Below, one piece after another: positions 28,903 to 38,220 of a stretch of 64,000 nucleotides of DNA. Source of the DNA: Mixta gaviniae (lineage in GTDB: Bacteria; Pseudomonadota; Gammaproteobacteria; Enterobacterales; Enterobacteriaceae). Numbering within the stretch: the stretch's first letter is position 1; the number at the start of each line of letters is the position of its first letter. The notes under the pieces are model-generated. The model worked only from the letters and a program-made list of their open reading frames with translations. It was not told where the DNA came from and did no database searches. The position numbers were made by a program, and so were the translations under genes. The stretch spans positions 4,154,001 to 4,218,000 of the forward strand of contig NZ_CP026377.1 in assembly GCF_002953195.1 (NCBI RefSeq), in the 5' to 3' direction.

Positions 28903-30504
28903 ATGAGTGAAAACCGAACCTGGAACGCCGCGCCTGCGCCGGGGCGTCCCGATCTGAGCAGTAAACACAGCAAAAAAACCGCGGCGGCGATTGTGCTGCT
29001 GATGCTGGGCGGTGTGGCGTTCGCCGCGTTAAACCTGTTTGCCGACGTGGAAGCGTCAGGCCAGGTGGTCACCAGCTATCTGCCTTTCGTGCTGCTGGGG
29101 CTGGCGCTGCTGATCGCGCTGGGTTTCGAATTCGTTAACGGCTTTCACGATACGGCCAACGCGGTGGCGACGGTGATCTACACCCACTCGCTGACGCCCG
29201 GCGCGGCGATACTCTGGTCCGGGTTGTGCAACTTTACCGGCGTGCTGCTCTCCAGCGGCGCGGTCGCCTTCGGCATTATCTCCCTGCTGCCGATGGAGCT
29301 GATCCTGCAGGCGAGCAGCGGCAACGGCTTCGCCATGATTTACGCCCTGCTGTTTTCTGCCATTATCTGGAATCTTGGCACCTGGTATCTCGGCCTGCCC
29401 TCCTCCTCTTCGCATACGCTGATTGGCTCGATTATCGGCGTTGGCGTCGCCAACGCGCTGATCCATGGCCGCAGCGGTATGGAAGGGGTGAACTGGGATC
29501 AGGCGGAGAATGTCGCCTGGGCGCTGCTGTTTTCACCGCTGGTGGGCTTTATCAGCGCCGCCCTGCTGCTGCTGGCGATGAAAAAGCTGGTGCGCAACCG
29601 TCAGCTTTACACCGCGCCGGAAGGCAAGCGGCCGCCGCCGGGCTGGATCCGCGCGCTGCTGATTTTAACCTGCACCGGCGTCTCTTTCGCCCACGGCTCC
29701 AATGACGGCCAGAAAGGGATGGGGCTGATTATGTTGATCCTGGTAGGGACAATGCCCATCGTGTACGCCCTGAACCGCTCGGTGCCGCCGGAGCAGATCC
29801 CGCGCGTGGCGGCGCTGGCACAGGTTACCGGCCAGCAGCTGATCGGCGCGCCGCAGGCGCCGCTTCCCGATTCGCCGCGCAACGTGCTGCTGGCGTTTAT
29901 GCGCAGCGGCGAGATGACGCCGCAGGTGATGCCCGCACTTGGCGCGCTGCTGCAAAAAACCGGCGCGCAGATTAAGCAGTACGGCTCGATGGAAAATATC
30001 CCGGCGCAGCTGGTAGCGAACACCCGCAACGATATGTACCTGGCGGCCGAAAGCATCAAGCAGCTGAAAGCGGCTAAGGTGGCGCTGCCGCAGGAGATGC
30101 AGGACAACCTCACTGCGATGAAAAGCGAACTGGATAACGCCACACGCTTTATTCCGCTGTGGGTGAAAGTGGTGGTGGCGCTGGCGCTGGGGCTTGGCAC
30201 CATGGTGGGCTGGCGGCGCATCGTGATCACCGTTGGCGAACGTATCGGCAAAGCCCATCTCAGCTATGCGCAGGGCGCCAGCGCCGAGCTGGTGACGGTG
30301 GCTACCATCGGCGCCGCCGATGCCTTCGGCCTGCCGGTTTCCACCACACACGTGTTATCTTCCGGCGTCGCCGGCACCATGGCCGCCAACCGCTCCGGCC
30401 TGCAGACCGCCACGCTGCGCAATCTGCTGATCGCCTGGCTGCTGACGCTGCCGGTCTCGATTTTGATCTCCGCCGTGCTGTTTATGCTGTTTAGCCGCTT
30501 CTGA
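28903..30504 (+). CDS. inorganic phosphate transporter, PiT family
   Basis: A 533-residue PiT-type transporter. The two family repeats are visible: GFEFVNGFHDTANAVATVIY near residue 75 and GVSFAHGSNDGQKGMGLIML near 260, plus GLPSSSSHTLIGSIIGVGVA and GLPVSTTHVLSSGVAGTMAA. A long cytoplasmic loop (about 290-415) separates the two membrane halves, as in PitA/PitB (499). GCGAGG precedes the ATG at 28903. It likely imports metal-phosphate with protons. The N-terminal ~25 residues are polar and longer than in E. coli. A candidate Pho box upstream would make it phosphate-starvation controlled, unlike pitA. Confidence 0.9.
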   Translation: MSENRTWNAAPAPGRPDLSSKHSKKTAAAIVLLMLGGVAFAALNLFADVEASGQVVTSYLPFVLLGLALLIALGFEFVNGFHDTANAVATVIYTHSLTPGAAILWSGLCNFTGVLLSSGAVAFGIISLLPMELILQASSGNGFAMIYALLFSAIIWNLGTWYLGLPSSSSHTLIGSIIGVGVANALIHGRSGMEGVNWDQAENVAWALLFSPLVGFISAALLLLAMKKLVRNRQLYTAPEGKRPPPGWIRALLILTCTGVSFAHGSNDGQKGMGLIMLILVGTMPIVYALNRSVPPEQIPRVAALAQVTGQQLIGAPQAPLPDSPRNVLLAFMRSGEMTPQVMPALGALLQKTGAQIKQYGSMENIPAQLVANTRNDMYLAAESIKQLKAAKVALPQEMQDNLTAMKSELDNATRFIPLWVKVVVALALGLGTMVGWRRIVITVGERIGKAHLSYAQGASAELVTVATIGAADAFGLPVSTTHVLSSGVAGTMAANRSGLQTATLRNLLIAWLLTLPVSILISAVLFMLFSRF

Positions 30505-30508
30505 TATG

Positions 30509-30541
30509 ACGAGGGCGCCTGACCGGCGCCCTCGCTTTCTC
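30509..30541. terminator. terminator between PiT gene and galP-like gene
   Basis: A nine-base stem GAGGGCGCC / GGCGCCCTC with a five-base loop lies between two convergent genes, followed by GCTTTCTC on the plus strand. Confidence 0.65.
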
Positions 30542-30542
30542 A

Positions 30543-31931
30543 CTACGAACCTATCTCGCGCAGCGCTTTCCCCTGCATCAGATTATGCTCAATATGCTCC
30601 AGCGTGACGCCTTTGGTTTCCGGCACCACCGCCATGGTCAGCAGAATAAATGCCAGGTTAAGCACGGCATAAATCCAGAAGGTATTCGCGTTGCCCAGCG
30701 TTTCCAGCAGCGTCAGGAAGGTCGCGCCGACGATCATATTCGCGACCCAGTTGGTGGTGGTGGAGACGGTAATGCCGAAATCGCGCCCTTTTAACGGCTG
30801 GATCTCGGAGCAGAGCAGCCAGACTACCGGCCCCGCCGCCATCGCAAAGCCGACGATAAACAGCAGCAGCATTAGCACGGCGAAATATTTCTGCGTGTCG
30901 TTATCGATGCCGAGATGCAGCAGCGTGCCCAGCACGCCCATGCCGACCGCCATCACCAGAAAGCTGGTTTTCAGCATCGGTTTGCGGCCCCAGCGATCCA
31001 CCAGCGCAAACGCCAACAGCGTCGACAACATATTGACCAGACCGACCACCACCGTGCCCCACATCTGCTCGCTGCTGCTGGAAAAGCCGGCGATGCCGAA
31101 GATTTTCGGCGCGTAATACATAATCACGTTAATGCCGGTGAACTGCTGCATCACCTGCAGCAGCACGCCCAGCCCGACCGCGCGGCGGAAATGGGCGTTC
31201 TCTTTGAAAAGGTGCCAGCCGCCCTGCTTCACCTGCAGGCTGGCGCGAATCTCCTCCAGCTCGGTTCTCGCCTGCTCGCTGGTGCTGCGCAGCTTATCCA
31301 GCACCGCGCGCGCTTCGTTAAAGCGTCCGTGCGCGGCGAGCCAGCGCGGGCTGTTAGGCAGAAACAGCACGCCGATCAGCAGGATCAGCGCCGGAATGGC
31401 GATTACCCCCAGCATCCAACGCCAGGAGCCGCTGTAGCTCAGCGCGGTATCCGACAGGTAGGCCGCCAGGATGCCGGTGGTGAGCATCAGCTGATAGAGC
31501 GAAATCATCGAGCCACGAATGCGCTGCGGGGCGATCTCCGCCAGATAGAGCGGCGCAGTATAGGAGGCGATGCCTACCGCCAGCCCCAGCAGCACGCGCG
31601 CGAAAATCAGCGACTCCACGCTCTGCGACAGCGCCGACCAGATCGATCCCACCACAAACAGCAGCGCGCCCGCCAGCATCGATTTTTTGCGGCCGAAGCG
31701 GGAAGAGACCCAGCCTGCGCCCATCGCGCCGATGGCGGCGCCAAACATCATCGAACTGACCACCCACTCCTGCTGATGACTGGAGATCTGCAGCTCTTTC
31801 GCCAGGAAAGGCAGCGCGCCGGCGATCACGCCGATATCCAGACCAAACAGCAGGCCGCACAGCGCGGCCATAAAGCCCACAAACCAGATGTAGCGCTGAT
31901 GCGTCGCGCCCTTTTTACCAGACTCTTTCAT
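30543..31931 (-). CDS. galP: sugar:proton symporter, GalP-like (MFS)
   Basis: A 462-residue major facilitator sugar porter, very similar in layout to E. coli GalP (464). Twelve helices are seen with the family motifs: [92 protein letters not shown], and [17 protein letters not shown] near the end. It imports galactose or a related hexose with protons; arabinose/AraE-type specificity cannot be excluded. In E. coli galP is elsewhere, so this copy is part of the accessory block. The start is preceded by GGGAGCGTT. A CRP-like site lies about 70 bases upstream. Confidence 0.82.
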   Translation of the reverse strand: MKESGKKGATHQRYIWFVGFMAALCGLLFGLDIGVIAGALPFLAKELQISSHQQEWVVSSMMFGAAIGAMGAGWVSSRFGRKKSMLAGALLFVVGSIWSALSQSVESLIFARVLLGLAVGIASYTAPLYLAEIAPQRIRGSMISLYQLMLTTGILAAYLSDTALSYSGSWRWMLGVIAIPALILLIGVLFLPNSPRWLAAHGRFNEARAVLDKLRSTSEQARTELEEIRASLQVKQGGWHLFKENAHFRRAVGLGVLLQVMQQFTGINVIMYYAPKIFGIAGFSSSSEQMWGTVVVGLVNMLSTLLAFALVDRWGRKPMLKTSFLVMAVGMGVLGTLLHLGIDNDTQKYFAVLMLLLFIVGFAMAAGPVVWLLCSEIQPLKGRDFGITVSTTTNWVANMIVGATFLTLLETLGNANTFWIYAVLNLAFILLTMAVVPETKGVTLEHIEHNLMQGKALREIGS

Positions 31932-31997
31932 AACGCTCCCCGTTAATGTCAGTTTCGTTCAAGATTGTTAATCTTATGTAAACAAAAGCTGGGTGGA

Positions 31998-32013
31998 TGT
32001 GTTACCGGTCACA
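31998..32013. promoter_or_regulatory. CRP-like site upstream of the galP-like gene
   Basis: TGTGTTACCGGTCACA matches nine of ten fixed CRP positions, 67 bases before the start codon of a sugar transporter. The same bases form part of a GTTAC-N8-GTAAC inverted repeat. Confidence 0.5.
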
Positions 32014-32156
32014 GTAACGCGAGGAAAAACGCGCGCCGGGCAGGCAAGCGAGGCGCAGCGCGGGCTGGAGGATGACGCAGCGGGAAAGTGAGGCTGGCGC
32101 GCCTTCAGGCGGCAATAAATTACCTATACTTGGTTTTTGTTTAACAGGAGGCACCG

Positions 32157-32471
32157 ATGGCGGACTTACAACTGATTGATACGCTGGAGTTAGGCAACGA
32201 CGATGAGCTGGCCCATAAATATGAAATCTATGGCGCCGATGAATCCACCCCGGAATACGCCCTTGTCTTCGCGCGGCAGAGCCAGAGCGGCGAATGGCAA
32301 CAGCAGGATGGCAAACTGCAGTTCGCCGCGGCGGATGAAAAACAGGAAGCGACCAGCGGCACGATGGATTACGGCTCCGGCGACAGCATGCCGGACCTGC
32401 GCGATCTGCGTGCGGAAGCAAAAGAGCGCTGCCAGCATCATCACCGGCAGCAGCTACAGCAACAGCGCTAA
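32157..32471 (+). CDS. conserved-looking small acidic protein of unknown function
   Basis: A 104-residue soluble protein I do not recognise. AACAGGAGGCACCG precedes the ATG, a very strong ribosome-binding site, and codon use is like its neighbours, so it is probably real. The sequence is acidic in the first two thirds (DTLELGNDDELAHKYEIYGA) with a repeated aromatic/acid pattern, and ends in a Gln/His/Arg-rich helix (ERCQHHHRQQLQQQR). There is no signal peptide or membrane helix. It stands alone between two minus-strand genes and is followed by two stacked hairpins. Confidence 0.65.
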   Translation: MADLQLIDTLELGNDDELAHKYEIYGADESTPEYALVFARQSQSGEWQQQDGKLQFAAADEKQEATSGTMDYGSGDSMPDLRDLRAEAKERCQHHHRQQLQQQR

Positions 32472-32480
32472 GGCGAAACG

Positions 32481-32533
32481 CCTTAACGGCCGCTGCCAAC
32501 AGGACCGTTAAGGCTGGCGGCGTGCCGCCAGCC
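32481..32533. terminator. two overlapping hairpins between convergent genes
   Basis: CCTTAACGG / CCGTTAAGG (32481-32513, 15-base loop) and GGCTGGCGGC / GCCGCCAGCC (32512-32533, two-base loop) share bases and so are mutually exclusive. Neither has a T tract. Confidence 0.45.
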
Positions 32534-32538
32534 TGCGG

Positions 32539-34470
32539 TTATACGGCGGTGCGGAAGACCGCCACCATCTCGCGCAGCTGTATCGCCTGCTCCGCCAGTG
32601 AATCGGCGGCGGCAGCGGATTGCTCCACCAGCGCGGCGTTCTGCTGTGTGACCTGATCCATCTGATTAACCGCTGTGTTGATCTGCGAAACGCCGGCGCT
32701 CTGCTCTTCCGACGACGCGGAGATCTCGCTAACCATCTGCGAAGTCTGACGAATCGCCTCCACGCTCTCTTTAACCTTGCTGCCGGCGTCGTTGGCCATC
32801 GCAATGCCCTGTCCGGCACAGGCGACCGATTTTTCAATCAGGCCTTTGATCTCTTTCGCCGCCGTGGCGGAACGCTGTGCCAGCGAACGTACTTCCGACG
32901 CCACTACCGCAAAGCCTTTGCCATGCTCGCCAGCGCGCGCCGCTTCTACCGCAGCGTTGAGCGCAAGGATATTGGTCTGGAAAGCGATGCTGTCGATGAC
33001 CGCGATAATCTCTTTAATCTGATCTGCCCCGCTGCTGATCTCTTGCATGGTGGACATCACTGATTCCATCGCCTGACCGCCGCGCAGCGCCGCTTCGGTG
33101 GCGGACGAGGCCATGCTGGCCGCGTGGCGGGTGTTATCCGCGTTCTGCTGGATGATCGAGGCCAGCTGCTCCATGCTGGCGGCGGTTTCAGCCAGCGAGG
33201 CCGCCTGCTGCTCGGTACGCGAGGAGAGATCGCCATTGCCACGCGCGATCTCGTCGGAAGAGGTGGCAATGTTGTTGGCGTTCAGCTTGATAGAGGAGAC
33301 CAGCTGCGACAGCTGCTGGCTCATGCGCATCAGCGCCTTCAGCAATGTCGCCGTCTCATTATCGCCCTCAACCGCCAGACGCGTGGTGAGATCGCCGGCC
33401 GCGACCTCGCCGGCCACATCGACCGCCTGCTTCACCGGCGCGGTGACGGTGCGCACAATCAGCAGCGCGATCAGGGTAGCGGCGACGCTCAGCAGCGCCA
33501 GCAGGCCAATCAGCAGCCATTCAGCATGACGCTTTGCATTGATTTGTTGCTGCAGCAGATCCGCCAGCGCCTCGCTGGAGAGGTTGCCTAACAGCGTGAA
33601 CTGGTTGATGGCGTGGGTAAAGGTGCTGATGTAGTCGCGCACCGGCACCACCCGATCGCCGCTAATAAACAGCCCTTCCGCCATCTGCAGCGCGGCGTCC
33701 GCTTCCTGACGCGCGGCGTCGGTTTTCGCGCCCAGCTGCGTTTTCAGCGCCTCGCTGGAGGCCATGGTTTTGCTGAAATTGGCGTTAAACAGCGCCAGCG
33801 AATTCTGTCCCGCTTCCAGGTAGAAGCCCATTTTCGCTTTGCCGACGCTTTCGTTCAGGTTGCCTGAACCCAGCAGCGCCGTGCCTTCCGCGCGGATTTT
33901 GCCGAGGGTTTCCGTCAGCTCCGGCAGCTGGAAATAGGCGCTGTTGATCAGCTGATAGCTGCTGAGGTCGCCGTCCAGCGACAGGCCATAGGCATCCAGC
34001 AGATCCTGGTTAGTATCCAGCAGGTGGCGGATCAGTTTCGCGTGCGCGCTCAGGTTGCCGTCGGGCGTCAGGTTTTTGGTCTCTACCTTGCCCTGCAGCG
34101 CATCCCAGCGCTCGCGCAGCAGACGAATATTGGTAGTGGCCATACTGTGAGGGAAGCGGTGCTGCAGGATTGCAGTGATCTCCTCCATCTGCTGTGTCGC
34201 TTCATCGCGCAGCGCCAGACGCGCCGGCGCTACAGGGTTAGATGAGGCGACCGCCACGGCGGCTTCCGCACGGTGACGCTGCAGCAGGTTAAGCAGCTTT
34301 AGCATTTTCCGCTCGACCGGGATCCCTTCGGCTTCTTTCTGTTTCACCGCGACGGCCTGATTATATTCAATCACCAACAGCGATGTCGGCAGAATGAACA
34401 GGATGGCGGCGAACAGACCGAGCAGTATGAACTTCGCAGGCAGGCTCATCTTACTGAGTAATGTTTTCAT
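32539..34470 (-). CDS. methyl-accepting chemotaxis protein with large helical sensor
   Basis: A 643-residue chemoreceptor. An N-terminal helix ([20 protein letters not shown]) is followed by a large all-helical periplasmic domain of about 280 residues resembling the NIT (nitrate/nitrite-sensing) group ([20 protein letters not shown]), a second helix near 320, HAMP ([20 protein letters not shown]) and the signalling coiled coil with the conserved tip [20 protein letters not shown]. It ends AVFRTAV, without a CheR-docking pentapeptide. The start at 34470 has AGAG seven bases upstream; a longer frame is unlikely. The ligand is unknown and NIT membership is tentative. Confidence 0.88.
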   Translation of the reverse strand: MKTLLSKMSLPAKFILLGLFAAILFILPTSLLVIEYNQAVAVKQKEAEGIPVERKMLKLLNLLQRHRAEAAVAVASSNPVAPARLALRDEATQQMEEITAILQHRFPHSMATTNIRLLRERWDALQGKVETKNLTPDGNLSAHAKLIRHLLDTNQDLLDAYGLSLDGDLSSYQLINSAYFQLPELTETLGKIRAEGTALLGSGNLNESVGKAKMGFYLEAGQNSLALFNANFSKTMASSEALKTQLGAKTDAARQEADAALQMAEGLFISGDRVVPVRDYISTFTHAINQFTLLGNLSSEALADLLQQQINAKRHAEWLLIGLLALLSVAATLIALLIVRTVTAPVKQAVDVAGEVAAGDLTTRLAVEGDNETATLLKALMRMSQQLSQLVSSIKLNANNIATSSDEIARGNGDLSSRTEQQAASLAETAASMEQLASIIQQNADNTRHAASMASSATEAALRGGQAMESVMSTMQEISSGADQIKEIIAVIDSIAFQTNILALNAAVEAARAGEHGKGFAVVASEVRSLAQRSATAAKEIKGLIEKSVACAGQGIAMANDAGSKVKESVEAIRQTSQMVSEISASSEEQSAGVSQINTAVNQMDQVTQQNAALVEQSAAAADSLAEQAIQLREMVAVFRTAV

Positions 34471-35019
34471 ATTTTCTCTGTGTTGGTATTGCAAAAACAG
34501 CCGTTGCCAGCAGGGGAAAATCACGCCTCTGGCCTGTTTTTATTTTTATGAGTTTTATTTATAGCCGGCGAGATGTTTCTGATGAACATTAAAGGCCGCC
34601 GGCTTAAACGATGGTCGCCTGATAAATATCGTAAAGCGCAGTAAAAACGTTGCTTAACAAAACATCAGGTGGAAAGGATTATAGACAGCGATAGTGAATA
34701 CGTCATCACGGCAAGCAACTAATTAAACTTACGATTAACCATTAAGGCAAATTATATTTAAAGACCAATATTATCAATGAGTTGACACAGATCCATTATT
34801 TTTAAGGGATGTTTTTGGCAGGGCTATTTATTTTAACGGTGAGTTCTTAAGAAAATATTCATGTTTTACGGCGGCGTGCCGATAATAATGGCTTTTTTAT
34901 TTTTGTAATCGATTAACTTTATGAGGATATGTAAACGGCTTACATTGAGGAAGGAAAGCCGCGGCGGGCGCGGCTTTGATTTTTGCTAACCTGCCGCCCG
35001 TAATCAGGCGGGCGGACGA
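34471..35019. other. 549-base AT-rich spacer between chemoreceptor gene and traT
   Basis: No gene is supported. A palindrome ATGTAAACGGCTTACAT lies at 34929-34945 and a strong hairpin at 34955-34977. The rest is AT-rich without recognisable sites; I saw no sigma28-type promoter. Confidence 0.55.
34955..34982. terminator. hairpin downstream of traT
   Basis: AAAGCCGCG / CGCGGCTTT with a five-base loop. The T tract (GATTTTT) is on the plus-strand side, so it reads better as a plus-strand terminator, though the nearest ending gene is traT on the minus strand. Confidence 0.5.
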
Positions 35020-35751
35020 TTACAGAATAGAGGCGACAGATTTCGCCAGCTGGGCTTCCAGCACCGGTTTCGCCTCGTCGAACTTCAGGTTAACCTTGTT
35101 GGCGTTGGAGACGACGCGCGTCTGATACTTCATGCGGTTGCCGTCGGCGGTGCTGGTTTGCAGCTTCACGCCGGAGGTGCCCTGACGCAGCGCCGCGATA
35201 TTGTCGGTGGTGACGTTGGCTTTGCTGCGCTCAGAGATCTGCAGATCGGTAACCATGGTGTAGTTCACATCTTCCACCAGCGCATCTGCCGCCAGACCGG
35301 CCAGACCGGCCGCAAGACCGATGCCCAGCGCCGCGCCGCCGGAGTTGCTGTTGTAAGCGGTGATGCCGCCGCCCAGCGCCGCGCCCGCTACTGCGCCTTC
35401 ATAGCCGCTGCCCAGCAGGCCCTGCGCTTCGCGCAGATCCATTTTATCCGCTTTCAGCACATTGGCCTGGATCCAGTAATAAGCGCTGTCCGGCGAAGAA
35501 ACGACGTTATAGCCTTTGGCGCGCAGATCCTGCTCCAGCAGGCCGGAGAGATCGCTCATGTCCTTATCGGAGGTATTTTTTACCTGGATGTAAACGGTTT
35601 TTTCAGATGAGGGCTCCAGCCAGATGGTCTGGCTCATCTGCGTTTTCACCTCAAGATTACGCTTTTTGATCGCTGTACTCATTGCGCTACAGCCTGAAAG
35701 CAGAACGGCAGAAAGTGCAATGGCGACCACCGCGTGTTTTTTATATCCCAT
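35020..35751 (-). CDS. traT: TraT-like outer-membrane lipoprotein
   Basis: A 243-residue lipoprotein precursor matching F-plasmid TraT (244 residues) along its whole length. The lipobox is [13 protein letters not shown], and the core includes [40 protein letters not shown] and two glycine-rich hydrophobic segments. Plasmid TraT gives surface exclusion in conjugation and serum/complement resistance. Here it stands alone, without any other tra gene, so a surface role separate from conjugation is likely; this is inference. The start is ATG at 35751 with AGGAAAAT upstream. Confidence 0.9.
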   Translation of the reverse strand: MGYKKHAVVAIALSAVLLSGCSAMSTAIKKRNLEVKTQMSQTIWLEPSSEKTVYIQVKNTSDKDMSDLSGLLEQDLRAKGYNVVSSPDSAYYWIQANVLKADKMDLREAQGLLGSGYEGAVAGAALGGGITAYNSNSGGAALGIGLAAGLAGLAADALVEDVNYTMVTDLQISERSKANVTTDNIAALRQGTSGVKLQTSTADGNRMKYQTRVVSNANKVNLKFDEAKPVLEAQLAKSVASIL

Positions 35752-36671
35752 TTTCCTGTCCTTAATGGAAAGAGCGAGAATGCTCCCGATTTGAGTAACG
35801 TTATTTTCATCACCGGCCGGCTAAATAGAGACGCGGCTTTTCATGTCAGATATATCGTCGTGATGCGCTGACAGGATGATGGCGAAACAAAACCACAGCA
35901 CGTTGCTTGCGCAGCGTGACTATTTTTTTGTTTTAGCTTTAGTGCGAAGAAATAAAATTATTACCGGAAAAGCGCTGCCGGCATATAGCGTGACGTGCCG
36001 CCGTACGGGGCCGTTCGCCTGTTTAATTTTCGGCGTAATCTAGCATAAAAACGTTAATATAACAGCTTTATTTTCCCGCCATATCCGCCAGATGTACCGG
36101 TTGCTGCGATCAATTTCGCCATTATTACACCCGCTATTTTTTATATTTCCTTTATGATCCGCGCAATGGCAGAAAAACTATTTCTGTTAAGGTAAAAAAA
36201 ACGTATATCGCCGGGGAAATTTGGCTTAAGTTAACAAAATCAACGTTCCCCTTTGTACGCGCTGCGGCGTTACTCATACAGGCGGCGCCACCCTTCTCAT
36301 CAGCGGCGATGAGGGTTTGTGTAAGATTGTTGCGCCTGGCGCTCATCTTATCAGCGCGTTACTGCCGCCCGGGCGTCACGCCGGCTTATTGTTCATGCAG
36401 TAAGAAACATCCGGCCCGCAGGGCAAACCGGTTAATGGCGATATAGCGCCAGCCACTACATAGCGAAATATAATATGACGCTATCTCTTATTCAGCGGTA
36501 TCGCGGCTAGCGCGAAATTAAGAGAACAAAGAATAGATTTCTATTTTATCGAATCACATAGCGAGCAGGATAATGATGAAACGTGCGGGGATGAACCAGA
36601 GCGAGAAGAGAAAAAAACCGCCTGCGCAGGCTTATACCTTTCGCAGGTAAGTTATGCCCGCCGCAGATAAG
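35752..36671. other. gene-free region upstream of traT
   Basis: Roughly 920 bases with no supported gene. It ends in a 20-base imperfect tandem repeat (36641-36680). A 25-codon frame at 36573 (MMKRAGMNQSEKRKK...) has a weak site and no recognisable relatives. Confidence 0.5.
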
Positions 36672-36680
36672 TTATGCCGG
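36641..36680. repeat. 20-base imperfect tandem repeat, two copies
   Basis: TCGCAGGTAAGTTATGCCCG (36641-36660) is followed directly by CCGCAGATAAGTTATGCCGG (36661-36680); 17 of 20 positions agree. The second copy includes the stop of the neighbouring broken gene. Confidence 0.8.
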
Positions 36681-36984
36681 CGCCGCCAGCACGCGTTGCA
36701 GAAAAGCGCACCATGTTTCGCCCCAGGGTTCAGGAGCCAACTGTTTTCTGCCCGTAGCGCCATGTATGCCGTCAGCTCGCTATCCGTAAGCAACAGCAAT
36801 TGCTCAGCTTCAGTTCGGAGCAGATTATAATTATCCCGGTAGCACGCCCGATAACTGGCGACTATGTTCTCCACCGTATCGCCGTAATATCGACATCATC
36901 AAAAAAATACGCCTGCAACAGGATGCCCGTAAATCCTGCATCCCAAATTATTACCAGGCCCTGTTGGTTTGTCCCGAAATTAGT
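36672..36984 (-). pseudogene. multiply frameshifted remnant of an unknown protein
   Basis: Three minus-strand frames give protein-like segments in order when joined: QQGLVIIWDAGFTGILLQAY continuing FFDDVDITA; then YGDTVENIVASYRACYRDNY continuing with LLRTEAEQLLLLTDSELTAYM; then QLAPEPWGETWCAFLQRVLA ending APA and a stop. No single frame covers them, so at least two frameshifts are needed, near 36882 and 36760. The left end is also lost at an in-frame stop around 36985. The pieces suggest a small soluble protein of about 110 or more residues, but I do not recognise the family. It lies in a decaying stretch full of small repeats. Confidence 0.45.
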
Positions 36985-37159
36985 TCAGATAAAGCCTGTG
37001 GCAAAACACGCCGTGGTTTATAAAACAACCAGCGCGTTAACACTTACCCTGTTTCCGCTAAACAGAACGCCGACAGGTGATATTCAGAAGCCGTGCGGCG
37101 CGCGGCTTTGCCTCTCCCTCTGCTCCATCTGATCGCTTCTGCATACCCGCCTAAAAAAT

Positions 37160-37221
37160 TAGTTGTTATCGCGGCGCCCCGCTTAACGGCTAGTTGTTAT
37201 CGCGGCGCCCCGCTTAACGGC
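37160..37221. repeat. perfect 31-base tandem repeat, two copies
   Basis: The unit beginning TAGTTGTTATCGCGGCGCCC and ending CTTAACGGC (37160-37190) is repeated exactly at 37191-37221. It is in a gene-free zone; the exact identity points to a recent duplication. Confidence 0.9.
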
Positions 37222-37443
37222 GGGTCAGTCTGCCAGCAAGCTATTTCGCGCGGCGTTTCATTGCATCGCGGCAAGGTGGGTATTTATCGAAAGCGCCTTT
37301 CCGCCCACAGGCGGAAAAAGTGGGCATTTAGCGAAACCGCGGACGGAAAATAAGAGAGCGGCGAACGGCGCGCCAGAGGCAATAAAAAACCCCGCACAGG
37401 CGGGGTTTTATCGGCATCACTTTTCCAGCGGGAAAAATGAAAA
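37222..37443. terminator. ssb terminator and an upstream hairpin
   Basis: At 37386-37409 AACCCCGC / GCGGGGTT with a four-base loop is followed, on the minus strand, by a T run: the ssb terminator. At 37298-37317 a second hairpin TTTCCGCC / GGCGGAAA is seen. Confidence 0.75.
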
Positions 37444-37995
37444 TCAGAACGGGATGTCGTCGTCGAAATCCATCGGCGGCTCGTTGTTAGCCGGCGCGCT
37501 CTGCTGCTGCGGACGGGCAGGTGCCTGGCCGCCGCCGCTGAACTGGTTGCCGCCCTGCGGCTGCTGAGGCTGGCCCCAACCGTTGTTGTTGTTGCTGTTG
37601 CCGCCGCCCATACCGCCGCCGGACTGCGCGCCTGCGCCGCCGTTCTGACGGCCGCCCAGCATCTGCATGGTGCCGCCGACGTTCACCACCACTTCCGTGG
37701 TGTAGCGTTCCTGGCCGCTCTGATCCTGCCATTTGCGCGTCTGCAGAGAACCTTCGATATAAACCTGGGAACCTTTGCGCAGGTATTCGCCCGCCACTTC
37801 CGCCAGTTTGCCGAACAGCACAACACGGTGCCATTCCGTTTTCTCTTTGGTCTCTCCGGTCTGCTTGTCACGCCAGCTTTCGGAAGTCGCCAGCGTAATG
37901 TTCGCTACGGCTCCGCCATTCGGCATATAACGCACTTCCGGATCCTGACCCAGATTCCCGACAAGAATCACTTTGTTAACGCCTCTGCTGGCCAT
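37444..37995 (-). CDS. ssb: single-stranded DNA-binding protein
   Basis: A 183-residue SSB (E. coli 178). The N-terminal OB fold occupies residues 1-112 ([40 protein letters not shown]), followed by a Gly/Gln/Asn-rich flexible linker and the acidic protein-docking tip ending DFDDDIPF. It coats single-stranded DNA in replication, repair and recombination. It is divergent from uvrA, sharing a LexA-box region as in E. coli. Confidence 0.98.
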   Translation of the reverse strand: MASRGVNKVILVGNLGQDPEVRYMPNGGAVANITLATSESWRDKQTGETKEKTEWHRVVLFGKLAEVAGEYLRKGSQVYIEGSLQTRKWQDQSGQERYTTEVVVNVGGTMQMLGGRQNGGAGAQSGGGMGGGNSNNNNGWGQPQQPQGGNQFSGGGQAPARPQQQSAPANNEPPMDFDDDIPF

Positions 37996-38121
37996 GTTCG
38001 CGTCTCCCGATGAGTATTCACTAAAGTCTAAACGGTAAATTCTACCACGCCAGGCTGCTCGATCATACTTCCGGGCGAGCTTCCAATAATGAAGATCTTT
38101 TTGCAGGGTTGCAACAGACTA

Positions 38122-38137
38122 CTGGATATACATTCAG
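38122..38137. promoter_or_regulatory. LexA box between ssb and uvrA
   Basis: CTGGATATACATTCAG fits the SOS box CTG-N10-CAG with an AT-rich centre. It is in the divergent ssb/uvrA promoter region, a known LexA target in E. coli. Confidence 0.85.
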
Positions 38138-38220
38138 TTATTTTTTGTGCCATAATGACCTGTTCAATCCTGCCGTATCGTTACGGGCATGGTGAGTCTG
38201 CGTTAATCCGGGAAATGTGA

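Noticed and set aside
34929..34945. Palindrome ATGTAAACGGCTTACAT as a CRP or FruR site
   Set aside because: Arms and spacing do not fit either consensus, and no gene start is close by.
36573..36650. 25-codon frame MMKRAGMNQSEKRKK...
   Set aside because: AGGA is present but badly spaced; the frame ends inside a tandem repeat, and nothing supports expression.
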